Of a stretch of 11,647 nt of DNA, positions 1 to 6,321 are shown piece by piece (the first letter of the stretch is position 1; each line of letters opens with the position of its first letter). Both the position numbers and the translations under genes were made by a program. This DNA comes from DATAMF01 sp964472565 (GTDB taxonomy: Bacteria; Chloroflexota; Anaerolineae; Aggregatilineales; Aggregatilineaceae). The notes under the pieces are model-generated. The model was not told the DNA's origin. It saw nothing but the letters and a program-made list of their open reading frames with translations, and did not search any database. The stretch lies in contig CAYYNB010000183.1 in assembly GCA_964472565.1 (NCBI GenBank), positions 1 to 11,647 on the forward strand. The letters are read 5' to 3'.

Positions 1-54
1 GGGGGGGGGGGGGGGGGGTTGTTGTGGGGGGGGTGGGGGGGGGGGGGGGGGGGG
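1..54. repeat. Near-pure poly-G tract at the left edge
   Basis: Of the first 54 bases, 49 are G and 5 are T; the Ts are at 19, 20, 22, 23 and 25, with one more at 34 (so 48 G by strict count). On the minus strand this reads as almost uninterrupted CCC codons inside the FtsL-like gene. It may be a G-call artefact at a contig end, or a real proline/threonine-rich tail built on a homopolymer that stopped the assembly. Confidence 0.8.
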
Positions 55-421
55 CGGTCGAAGGGGGACGATCATAACGGTAGCCTTCGACGATCACATA
101 CATGATATCTTCGTCGGGATTGGCCGGATGGAAACCGAGCGTTGCGGCGCGGGTTTGCATGCGGGGGAGACTCTGCATCTCGGCAATCTCGGCGTTCAAG
201 CGCTCGTTTTCACGGATCAGGCGGTCACGATCATCAGTCATCTTCTCCAGGACGCGGGCGGTGGTCGTCGTGGTCGTGGATTGGATGAGGTAGAGCGCGC
301 CGATGATGATGCCGACAATCACGACCAAAGTTAAAGTCGCGGCCCACTGGGTCTGGTTGCGCCAGGGGTGCTCCTCTACGGTGTGACGAATCAAGGTTGA
401 GCGTTTCTCTTCGGTCCCCAT
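1..421 (-). CDS. FtsL-like / septum-formation-initiator-like cell division protein (C-terminus cut by the window edge)
   Basis: A small bitopic division protein of the kind that usually follows rsmH in the division/cell-wall cluster. About 140 codons are visible. Residues 1-25 are a charged cytoplasmic tail, 26-47 a hydrophobic membrane helix (rich in V, I, L), and 54-84 a short coiled coil that includes RLIRENERLNAEIAEM. Next comes an extracytoplasmic segment with LGFHPANPDEDIMYVIVEGY, similar to the conserved tail of Chloroflexota septum-initiator proteins. FtsL and FtsB proteins share this plan and help recruit the septal synthase. The start is the ATG at 421; no Shine-Dalgarno sequence precedes it, but a TATAAT lies only 9 bases upstream, so it may be leaderless. 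The last visible codons are nearly all CCC (proline), from a homopolymer tract that may be a sequencing artefact. FtsL versus FtsB cannot be settled from so short a protein. Confidence 0.75.
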   Translation of the reverse strand, partial: MGTEEKRSTLIRHTVEEHPWRNQTQWAATLTLVVIVGIIIGALYLIQSTTTTTTARVLEKMTDDRDRLIRENERLNAEIAEMQSLPRMQTRAATLGFHPANPDEDIMYVIVEGYRYDRPPSTAPPPPPPTPPTTTPPPPP

Positions 422-430
422 AATGTTCAC

Positions 431-458
431 ATTATACACCAACATGGCGGTCTACAAA
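431..458 (-). promoter_or_regulatory. Possible promoter of the FtsL-like gene (leaderless)
   Basis: On the minus strand a perfect TATAAT lies at 436-431, with a weak -35 candidate TTTGTA at 458-453 (16-base spacer). The expected start of transcription falls within a few bases of the ATG at 421, and there is no ribosome binding site between them. This would give the FtsL-like gene its own leaderless transcript inside the 52-base gap after rsmH. Confidence 0.4.
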
Positions 459-473
459 CCACTCACCAACTTC

Positions 474-1409
474 TCATATTCGCTCGACCACGCGCAGTTT
501 GGCGCTGCGGCTGCGCGGATTCTGCGCGATTTCGGATTCGTCCGCTTCGATGGGCTTGCGGGTGATCAGTTCGACGCGGGCATGATGATCGCAGGTGCAG
601 ACGGGCTGCCTGGGCGGGCAGATGCAATCGGTCGCTTCCAGCCTGAAGGTCTGCTTGACAATCCGATCTTCCAGGCTGTGGAAGCTGACCACGGCTAAAC
701 GTCCGCCGGGCTTGAGGCAGGAAATCGCCAGCGGCAAGACGCGCTCGACTGCGCCGAGTTCGTCATTGACGGCGATACGCAGGGCCTGAAAGGTGCGGGT
801 AGCCGGGTGAATCTTCTGGCGGGGGCCGCGCTGGGCTTTGGCAACGACTTCGGCAAGCTGGCGGGTGGTTGTGATGGGGCGGGCGGCGATAAGCGCACGG
901 GCAATCGGGCGGCTGTTGTGTTCTTCGCCGTAACGGTAGAGGATGTCCGCGATTTCATCGACGGGCCAGGTGTTCACGATGTCGGCGGCGGTGGTGGCAC
1001 TGGATGAGGGATCAAAGCGCATATCCAGGGGGCCATCCTGCATAAAGGCAAAACCGCGCGCGGGATCGTCAACCTGCATGGAGGAAAGGCCGAGATCGAG
1101 CAGAATGCCATCGACATCGGGAGAAGCGAAGCTGCGCGGAATCCAGTAGTCCATTTGCTCGTAGCTGGCATGGACGAGCGCGGCGCGATCTCCGAAGGGC
1201 GCTAACCGGGCGCGGGCGAGTTCGAGCGCGTGGGGATCACGGTCCAGGCCGAGCAGACGCGAATCCGGGGCGGCGTTGAGGATGGCGAAGGAATGACCGC
1301 CTGCGCCTAACGTGCCATCTACGAACTGTCCGGCGGGAAGGTCCGCTACACGGAGCAGATCGAGGACGGGGGCGAGCAGGACGGGAATATGTGGTGTTGA
1401 GTCGGGCAC
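474..1409 (-). CDS. rsmH: 16S rRNA (cytosine(1402)-N(4))-methyltransferase RsmH (MraW)
   Basis: Uses S-adenosylmethionine to methylate N4 of C1402 in the decoding centre of 16S rRNA. The 311 residues match the usual family length. HIPVLLAPVLDLL opens the protein. The SAM-binding loop is VDGTLGAGGHS (30-40), followed by the acidic strand end LGLDRDPHAL (53-62). Then come DGILLDLGLSSMQVDDPARG (100-119) and the substrate-side block KIHPATRTFQALRIAVNDEL (199-218). GGRLAVVSFHSLEDRIVK (236-252) and the C-terminal NPRSRSAKLRVVER are also typical. Cysteines 262, 264, 271 and 273 form the CxC/CxC pattern common in this family. The start is a GTG at 1409 with AGGA about 11 bases upstream. It lies 52 bases before the FtsL-like gene, the standard order, but mraZ is not upstream. 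The identification is secure. Confidence 0.97.
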   Translation of the reverse strand: MPDSTPHIPVLLAPVLDLLRVADLPAGQFVDGTLGAGGHSFAILNAAPDSRLLGLDRDPHALELARARLAPFGDRAALVHASYEQMDYWIPRSFASPDVDGILLDLGLSSMQVDDPARGFAFMQDGPLDMRFDPSSSATTAADIVNTWPVDEIADILYRYGEEHNSRPIARALIAARPITTTRQLAEVVAKAQRGPRQKIHPATRTFQALRIAVNDELGAVERVLPLAISCLKPGGRLAVVSFHSLEDRIVKQTFRLEATDCICPPRQPVCTCDHHARVELITRKPIEADESEIAQNPRSRSAKLRVVERI

Positions 1410-1447
1410 GAGAACTTTTATCCTGATAGTTGAGTTTGACCGGGAAG

Positions 1448-1476
1448 AGTCTAGTCGAGAGCGGGGCCGGGTGCAA
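1448..1476 (-). promoter_or_regulatory. Candidate rsmH promoter
   Basis: On the minus strand TTGCAC (1476-1471) and TAGACT (1453-1448) are separated by exactly 17 bases, and would give a leader of roughly 30 bases before the GTG. The hexamers match the sigma-70 consensus at 3/6 and 4/6, so the call is tentative. It sits back to back with the candidate promoter of the divergent TIR gene, with one base between the two -35 boxes. Confidence 0.3.
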
Positions 1477-1477
1477 A

Positions 1478-1506
1478 TTGGACGAGGGCGGAATGTGATT
1501 TATACT
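1478..1506 (+). promoter_or_regulatory. Candidate promoter of the TIR-FGE gene
   Basis: TTGGAC (1478-1483) and TATACT (1501-1506) have a 17-base spacer; the -10 matches consensus at 5 of 6 positions. A good ribosome binding site (AGGAAGGG, 1523-1530) follows, 8 bases before the ATG at 1539. Confidence 0.45.
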
Positions 1507-1538
1507 GAGGGCTGATCATAATAGGAAGGGAAATTCCT

Positions 1539-2816
1539 ATGGCGCGCGTATTTATCAGTTACAGTCGCACCGATGAAAAATTTGCCCGACGTCTGGCAAC
1601 CGATATGGCGCGGTTGGGCGCGGATGTCTGGATTGATGTGGAAGATATTCCGGCGGGCATGGATTGGAGCAACGCCATTCAGGAGGGGCTGGATACGGGC
1701 GATGTGATGCTGCTGATTTTGTCGCCTAAGTCCTGCGCGTCGCCGAATGTCGAGGAAGAATGGAAATATTTTAAGGCGCAGGGCAAACCGATCATCCCGA
1801 TCTGGCTGGAACCGTGCAAAATTCATTATCAACTGCGCAACCTCCAATATATTGATTTTCACACACAGGATTATGATCCGGCGCTGGTGCAGCTTCAGGC
1901 GGCGCTGAAACAGGCTGGAATCGAAATTAGCGGCGCGGTGCTGCCTAGCCCGCGTCCCACCCGGCGGCGGACGTATTGGGCGGTGGGCGCAGGGATGGCG
2001 CTGATTCTGATCGGGGTGGTGGCGATCATCTGGAGCAGCCTGGATGGGGATGATGGGGATGAGGGCGATGATCAGGCGGCCCGGACTCCAACATCCACTT
2101 TGAGAGAAGAACTGTTCAGCGGCATCCCGTTTGTGTATGTGGCCGAGGGATGTTTTGAGATGGGCCGCGACGATGGGAAAGAGAATGAAGCGCCCGCGCA
2201 TCCGGTTTGCCTGGCTGCCTTCTGGATGGGGAAGACGGAAGTGACGAATGCACAGTATAAGCTGTGCGTGGAGGCGGGGGCGTGTACGCCGCCGGCGGAC
2301 CGAACCGATTATGATAACCCGGATTATGCCAGTTATCCGGTGGTACACGTGAAGTGGGATCAGGCGCAAGCGTATGCGGCGTGGGTTGGGGGCCATTTGC
2401 CAACGGAAGCGCAATGGGAATACGCGGCGCGGGGGCCGGAGGAATGGACTTATCCCTGGGGCGCGGAGGATCCGAGTTGCGAGGTCGCCAATATCAAAAT
2501 CGATGTTGCGCCGTGTGTGGGCGAGGCGACCACCGCCGGAAGTTATCCGGGGGGCGCGTCGTGGGCGGGCGCGTTGGATATGGGCGGGAATGTGTGGGAG
2601 TGGACGGCGGATTGGTATGATAAAAATTATTATAACGAGGTGATTGTCACGGGCGAGGATACCAATCCCGATGGGCCGGATGCGGGCGATTACCGGGTGA
2701 TTCGCGGGGGATCGTATTTGAGCAAGCCGGAGTTTCTGGTGGCGACTTACCGGACCTGGACTAATCCGGCTATGGCGCGGGACAATATTGGGTTTCGGGT
2801 GGTGCGGGTGCCGTAA
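1539..2816 (+). CDS. Membrane-anchored TIR protein with extracytoplasmic FGE/SUMF1-like domain
   Basis: A 425-residue multidomain protein. Residues 1-128 are a TIR domain: VFISYSRTDEKFARRLA (4-20), WIDVEDIPAG (31-40), then ILSPKSC with E74 where TIR NADases carry their catalytic glutamate. RRR at 142-144 precedes one membrane helix (146-168). An acidic linker follows (169-178). Residues 195-425 are an FGE/sulfatase-modifying-factor-type domain with the C-type-lectin-like fold: FEMGRDD, KTEVTNAQY, HLPTEAQWEYAARG, MGGNVWEWTADW, RGGSY and GFRVVR. Positive-inside charge puts the TIR inside and the FGE-like domain outside. The family's catalytic cysteine pair is missing: S395 and L400 stand where human FGE has Cys336 and Cys341. 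The domain is therefore probably for binding rather than catalysis. Inferred role: a sensor or receptor signalling through TIR; the ligand is unknown. The start is supported by AGGAAGGG upstream. Confidence 0.88.
   Translation: MARVFISYSRTDEKFARRLATDMARLGADVWIDVEDIPAGMDWSNAIQEGLDTGDVMLLILSPKSCASPNVEEEWKYFKAQGKPIIPIWLEPCKIHYQLRNLQYIDFHTQDYDPALVQLQAALKQAGIEISGAVLPSPRPTRRRTYWAVGAGMALILIGVVAIIWSSLDGDDGDEGDDQAARTPTSTLREELFSGIPFVYVAEGCFEMGRDDGKENEAPAHPVCLAAFWMGKTEVTNAQYKLCVEAGACTPPADRTDYDNPDYASYPVVHVKWDQAQAYAAWVGGHLPTEAQWEYAARGPEEWTYPWGAEDPSCEVANIKIDVAPCVGEATTAGSYPGGASWAGALDMGGNVWEWTADWYDKNYYNEVIVTGEDTNPDGPDAGDYRVIRGGSYLSKPEFLVATYRTWTNPAMARDNIGFRVVRVP
2043..2072 (+). repeat. Short tandem repeat encoding an acidic linker
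   Basis: A 9-base unit, GATGGGGAT, occurs twice in tandem, followed by a degenerate third copy (GAGGGCGAT) and GAT. It encodes DGDDGDEGDD directly after the membrane helix of the TIR-FGE protein. Length is a multiple of three, so copy-number change would keep the frame. Confidence 0.7.
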
Positions 2817-2950
2817 CGCAACGGGAACCCGCCGGGGGAAGGTGTGAAGTGCCCCTACGAACTCCTATCCCTACTCGCAATTTTGTTGGCGAATCCATTG
2901 GTCAGGTTATAAGCGATTAAACATTCGATGAGAATGTCCGGTTGTGGCGC

Positions 2951-2980
2951 GTAAGGGCAGGTTTGCAAACCTGCCCCTAC
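2951..2980. repeat. Palindromic dispersed repeat (core GGTTTGCAAACC)
   Basis: A 30-base inverted repeat without a loop. Fifteen pairs run from 2951/2980 to 2965/2966, with one mismatch (A2954/C2977). The outer part is GTA-GGGC...GCCC-CTAC. It belongs with the sites at 3052-3076 and 8213-8237, which share the outer sequence but have other cores. Confidence 0.8.
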
Positions 2981-3051
2981 AATGGCTATCCATTCAATCG
3001 GTTTGTTCGCCAATGGTATCACTTGCGTGGAGAAAGAAAGAGGGGAAAAGC

Positions 3052-3076
3052 GGGCGCGGCAAGCCGACGCCCCTAC
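3052..3076. repeat. Decayed palindromic repeat (core CGGCAAGCCG)
   Basis: GGGCG-CGGC (3052-3060) pairs with GCCG-A-CGCCC (3063-3072), with one bulged base, and ends in CCCCTACGG. The outer right flank matches the other palindromes of the window; the left GTA flank is lost. Confidence 0.6.
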
Positions 3077-3136
3077 GGAATGCAGCGGAAGCGGGGAAAA
3101 TAGCGGAAATTCTGCGTAAAAATGATCGCACGGATG

Positions 3137-3145
3137 TGCTATAAT
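3137..3145 (+). promoter_or_regulatory. uvrC: uvrC promoter with extended -10
   Basis: TGC directly before a perfect TATAAT (3140-3145) forms an extended -10 element. No good -35 is present at the usual distance, as is common for extended -10 promoters. It predicts a leader of about 35-40 bases. GGAG at 3180-3183 lies 5 bases before the ATG. Confidence 0.55.
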
Positions 3146-3188
3146 GGGGGCGCGAACGGAAGCATAGTCATACATCGGCGGAGCGCTC

Positions 3189-5084
3189 ATGGCGGAATAT
3201 ACCCCTTCACCTCATCTCAGTGATATTCTGAATAATTTGCCCGCGTCGCCGGGGGTGTACCAGATGATCGATCCCAACGGCACGATTATCTACGTGGGCA
3301 AGGCGAAAAATCTGCGGAACCGCGTACGAAGCTATTTCCAGCCGAGCAACCACGACTCCAAAGTGCTGCGGCTGCGGGCGGATGTGTCGGACATCCAATT
3401 TTTGCTGACCGGCGACGAATTGAAGGCGCTGATCACCGAGGCAGAACTGATCCGAGTCCACAAGCCGCGCTATAACATTCTGCTCAAGGACGACAAACAT
3501 TATCCGTATATTCGCGTGCGGACGGGCGATGCGTTTCCGACGGTGGAGATGACACGGCGGATGGAGCGCGGGGACGGACACCGCTATTTCGGGCCGTTCA
3601 CATCGGCGGGCGGGGTGCGTGAAACGCTCGATGTGCTGCGGAAGGCGTTCCCGTTTCTGACGTGTGACCGCGAGATCACGGGGAACGATGCGCGCGCGTG
3701 TTTGTATTACGACATCAAGCTGTGCGGCGCGCCGTGCATCGGAGCGCAGAGCAAAGAGGAATACTGGGAAGTCCTCCGGGGCTTGATGCGCGTGCTGGAA
3801 GGCCACGCCGATACCGTGCTGGCGGACCTCAAGGCGCAGATGAACGCGGCGGCGGAGAATCTGGATTTTGAGAAGGCGGCGATTCTGCGGGATCGAGTCA
3901 AGGTGGTGGCGCAGATTTCGGCGCGGCAGCGGTTGGTGTCGGACCTGGAGGCGAATCAGGATGTGATCGCGTTTGCGCAGGAAGGCAGCGACGCGGTGGT
4001 GCAGATGTTCCTGATCCGCAATGGGCGGCTGGTAGGCAGCGAATATTTTGCGCTGGAAGGGGCGGAAGACGAAGCGGCAGAAAATATTGTCGAGAACTTC
4101 CTGACGCAGTTTTACCAGGATGCCACCGATATTCCGCAGGAAGTGATCCTGCCGACGGATGTCACCGAGGCGCAGATCATCGAGCAGTGGCTGCGCGATA
4201 AACGGGGCGGGAAAAAGGTCAAGCTGACGGTGCCGCAGCGGGGGAATAAGCGCGAACTGGTCCAGTTGGCGGCACAGACGGCGGTTGAAAAACTGGGGAT
4301 TCTGCGGTCCCAGTGGGCGAATGATACGGTCAAGCAGGAACAGGCGATGCGCGAGATTCAGGATGCGCTCGGACTCGCCAACCCGCCGAACCGGATCGAA
4401 TGTTTCGACATCAGCACGACGCAGGGCACCGCAATTGTGGCGAGTCGGGTCGTGTTTACGCAGGGTACGCCGAAAAAGAGCGAATACCGCCGGTTTAATA
4501 TCCAGACGGTGGCGCACGAGGGATCGGATGATTACCAGTCGATGCGTGAGGCGCTCACCCGGCGGTTTAAGCGGCATTTAGACGCGGTGGAGAATCCTGA
4601 AGCGCTCACGCCGGGGAAACAGGATCGAGAGGAAACATGGCGGCTGCTGCCGGACCTGCTGATCATCGACGGCGGGAAGGGACAGCTTCATGTGGCGGTG
4701 GAGGTGCTGACCGAACTCGGTCTGATGGGGCGGGTCCCGGTGTGCGGACTCGCTAAACAGTTCGAGGAAATTTATCTGCCGGATCGCACGAAGCCGGTGA
4801 TTCTGCCACGACGAAGCGAAGGGTTGTATTTGTTCCAGCGGGTGAGAGACGAGGCGCACCGTTTTGCGATCACGAGTCATCGCGCACGGCGAAATAAGGC
4901 GGGGATCGTCAGTCGATTGGAAACGGTGCCGGGGATCGGTCCGGCGCGGCGGAAAGCGCTGCTCAAGGCGTTTAACAAGGATATTGAGGCGATCCGACAG
5001 GCGAGCATCGAGGAACTGACCGCTGTGCCGGGGATCACACAGGAGATCGCGGAGAATATCAAGGCGACGCTGGGGGGCGGGTAG
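3189..5084 (+). CDS. uvrC: Excinuclease ABC subunit C (UvrC)
   Basis: The nuclease subunit of UvrABC nucleotide-excision repair, which cuts the damaged strand on both sides of a lesion in the cytoplasm. It has 631 residues, the normal size. The N-terminal GIY-YIG nuclease makes the 3' incision: PGVYQMI (21-27) and IIYVGKAKNLRNRVRSYF (33-50). A UVR motif for UvrB contact lies near 214-237 (QMNAAAENLDFEKAAILRD). The RNase-H-like half makes the 5' incision: IECFDISTTQGT with D407, LLIIDGGKGQLH with D494, then FAITSHRARRNK. Two helix-hairpin-helix motifs close the protein (VPGIGPARRKALLKAF and VPGITQEIAENI). All expected parts are present, so it should be active. The start is fixed by GGAG 5 bases upstream. 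It stands between two TIR-protein genes; its stop is one base from that of the convergent neighbour, so the two transcripts must run into each other. Confidence 0.98.
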   Translation: MAEYTPSPHLSDILNNLPASPGVYQMIDPNGTIIYVGKAKNLRNRVRSYFQPSNHDSKVLRLRADVSDIQFLLTGDELKALITEAELIRVHKPRYNILLKDDKHYPYIRVRTGDAFPTVEMTRRMERGDGHRYFGPFTSAGGVRETLDVLRKAFPFLTCDREITGNDARACLYYDIKLCGAPCIGAQSKEEYWEVLRGLMRVLEGHADTVLADLKAQMNAAAENLDFEKAAILRDRVKVVAQISARQRLVSDLEANQDVIAFAQEGSDAVVQMFLIRNGRLVGSEYFALEGAEDEAAENIVENFLTQFYQDATDIPQEVILPTDVTEAQIIEQWLRDKRGGKKVKLTVPQRGNKRELVQLAAQTAVEKLGILRSQWANDTVKQEQAMREIQDALGLANPPNRIECFDISTTQGTAIVASRVVFTQGTPKKSEYRRFNIQTVAHEGSDDYQSMREALTRRFKRHLDAVENPEALTPGKQDREETWRLLPDLLIIDGGKGQLHVAVEVLTELGLMGRVPVCGLAKQFEEIYLPDRTKPVILPRRSEGLYLFQRVRDEAHRFAITSHRARRNKAGIVSRLETVPGIGPARRKALLKAFNKDIEAIRQASIEELTAVPGITQEIAENIKATLGGG

Positions 5085-5085
5085 A

Positions 5086-6126
5086 TCAGCGCCCGGCCTG
5101 GCGGATGAAGGCGAGATGAATCATCGCAACGATAAACAGCAACAGTGCCACCAGCCCTAACAGGAGCTTTTCTGCGCCGGAGCCTTGCAGCAGGGTCGGT
5201 ACGCCGCAGACCAGCAGCGGAAACGTATAGACGGCGGCGAAAAAGATCAGGGTGCTACGGTGGGCACGGGCGGCTAATGTTTGACTGGCGGCGCGGCTTA
5301 GCTGCCCGGTGGTGATGGCCTGTTCCAGTTCGACAATTTCCGCGATCCAAAAGGCGCGCTCTTTGTCCGTGAGAATCCAGATCGGGGCGGGCGGCAATTT
5401 CACATCGTAGATAAAGCGAACCTGACTTCCGCTGGCGGTCGGGGATATGGTGAATGACACGTCCACGCGCACTTTTTTAGGCGATCCCACCGCGAGCGTC
5501 TGCCAGAACGCTCCCCGCGAATAGAGCAGGGTCGGCTGCGCCCGTTTCTGTTTATAACCTGCGAGTTCCAGATATTGGGCAATGTAGGCGGTGACGGTTT
5601 TTTCGTTGAACGGGCTGGTCAGGGTCCGGTCAATGGGGGCGCTGCGGTTGAATGTGGGCACGGGAGCTGCCGTGTTGGGCGGCGGCGCGGAGGCAGGTTC
5701 GGACGTGAATGGCCGTTCGGACCGGGTTGGCGGCTGGATCAGGGTGGTCAGTAGGGCGCGCTGCAATTCTTTGAACGCCTCGCCGGTGGTCTGGCGAAAG
5801 TCGATATAGTGCAGGGCTTCCAGTTCGGGGGGCAGGGCACAGGTTCGAACCAGGAGCGGGATGATCGGACAATTTTGGGCACGCGCCATGTCCAGTTCGT
5901 GGCGGACCCAGACTGACGCGGCAGATTCAGGGGTAAGCAGGACCAAACAAGCACGCGACTGGGTGAGCGCCTGATCGATGAGCCGCTTCCATTCTTCACC
6001 GCCGACGATGCTGGCAAAATCGATCCAGGGATGGTAGCCGATTTCGCGCAGATGTTGGGCGATGGTGGCGGCGATAAAACGATCTTCGTGACTGTAGCTG
6101 ATAAAAATGCCGGAGTGAGCAGCCAT
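5086..6126 (-). CDS. TIR-domain protein with C-terminal two-helix membrane anchor
   Basis: A 346-residue protein. Residues 5-125 are a TIR domain: GIFISYSHEDRFIAATIA (6-23), PWIDFASIVGG (33-43), ACLVLLTPESAASVWVRHEL (59-78). E77 sits where TIR NADases have their catalytic glutamate. Residues 132-165 are a proline/alanine/serine-rich linker. Residues 172-275 form a compact alpha/beta-looking segment that I do not recognise (KTVTAYIAQYLELAGY, then alternating strands up to a helix AFWIAEIVELEQAI). Two membrane helices follow at 291-313 and 320-341. Both ends are predicted cytoplasmic, with arginines flanking the hairpin. The start is the ATG at 6126, with GGGAG just upstream and a close-to-consensus promoter. 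Bacterial TIR proteins often hydrolyse NAD or make cyclic-ADP-ribose signals; activity here is inferred from E77 only. The gene meets uvrC tail to tail and is divergent from the WD40 gene. Confidence 0.85.
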   Translation of the reverse strand: MAAHSGIFISYSHEDRFIAATIAQHLREIGYHPWIDFASIVGGEEWKRLIDQALTQSRACLVLLTPESAASVWVRHELDMARAQNCPIIPLLVRTCALPPELEALHYIDFRQTTGEAFKELQRALLTTLIQPPTRSERPFTSEPASAPPPNTAAPVPTFNRSAPIDRTLTSPFNEKTVTAYIAQYLELAGYKQKRAQPTLLYSRGAFWQTLAVGSPKKVRVDVSFTISPTASGSQVRFIYDVKLPPAPIWILTDKERAFWIAEIVELEQAITTGQLSRAASQTLAARAHRSTLIFFAAVYTFPLLVCGVPTLLQGSGAEKLLLGLVALLLFIVAMIHLAFIRQAGR

Positions 6127-6149
6127 TTTCTCCCTCAGTATGGAGTATT

Positions 6150-6179
6150 ATTATACTGGGGGGGGCGCGAAAATGAAAA
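6150..6179 (-). promoter_or_regulatory. Promoter of the second TIR gene
   Basis: On the minus strand a perfect TATAAT (6155-6150) follows TTTTCA (6179-6174; 4/6 to consensus) at an 18-base spacer that contains a run of eight Cs. The predicted leader is about 17-20 bases, carrying GAGGGAG close to the ATG at 6126. Confidence 0.5.
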
Positions 6180-6225
6180 CGTTGGGGCATCTCCCATTAA
6201 CGATATGATGGAAAGTGATCATGCC

Positions 6226-6243
6226 GGGCTGATTTGTCAGCCC
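6226..6243. repeat. Hairpin in the divergent TIR/WD40 intergenic region
   Basis: GGGCTGA-TTTG-TCAGCCC is a perfect 7-pair hairpin with a 4-base loop, followed by AAC. Outer arms GTTGGG (6181-6186) and CCCAAC (6241-6246) also pair. It may be another member of the intergenic palindrome class or a regulatory hairpin in the leader of the WD40 gene. No T-tract follows, so it is unlikely to be a terminator. Confidence 0.5.
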
Positions 6244-6321
6244 AACAAAAGGTTCAGGCCAGATAGTCTTTAAGGCTGCGCTTTCTTGTGAAATAAGGCT
6301 GTTTGGGGAAGAATCAGCAGC

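Larger units (their letters stand above)
2817..3188. other. Repeat-bearing intergenic region between the TIR-FGE gene and uvrC
   Basis: No convincing gene is seen in these 372 bases. The stretch holds a half-copy of the CCCCTAC repeat (GCCCCTACGAAC, 2851-2862), a complete palindrome (2951-2980), a decayed palindrome (3052-3076) and, at its right end, the uvrC promoter. No clear terminator with a T-tract follows the TIR-FGE stop. Confidence 0.6.

Noticed and set aside
1500..2414. A 304-codon open frame on the minus strand opposite the TIR-FGE gene
   Set aside because: It is antisense to clear TIR and FGE motifs and its composition (Arg, His, Ile, Pro) is that of a shadow frame.
2118..2816. 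FGE-like domain as the variable target of a diversity-generating retroelement
   Set aside because: No reverse transcriptase and no near-repeat of the 3' end of the gene with adenine differences is present in the window.
2951..3076. Two palindromes close together as a possible CRISPR array
   Set aside because: Only two units, of different core sequence, without regular spacers or cas genes.
2855..3190. A 111-codon minus-strand frame in the gap before uvrC
   Set aside because: It crosses two palindromic repeats and the uvrC promoter, and the predicted protein resembles no family; likely non-coding.
3207..4577. A 456-codon open frame on the minus strand opposite uvrC
   Set aside because: It lies wholly antisense to a complete, conserved gene; the product is rich in Arg, His, Gln and Pro with no recognisable motif. 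It reflects codon bias on the other strand.
1539..6126. The TIR genes as part of a recently acquired mobile defence island
   Set aside because: No integrase, transposase, tRNA end or direct repeats, and base composition is like that of the housekeeping neighbours.
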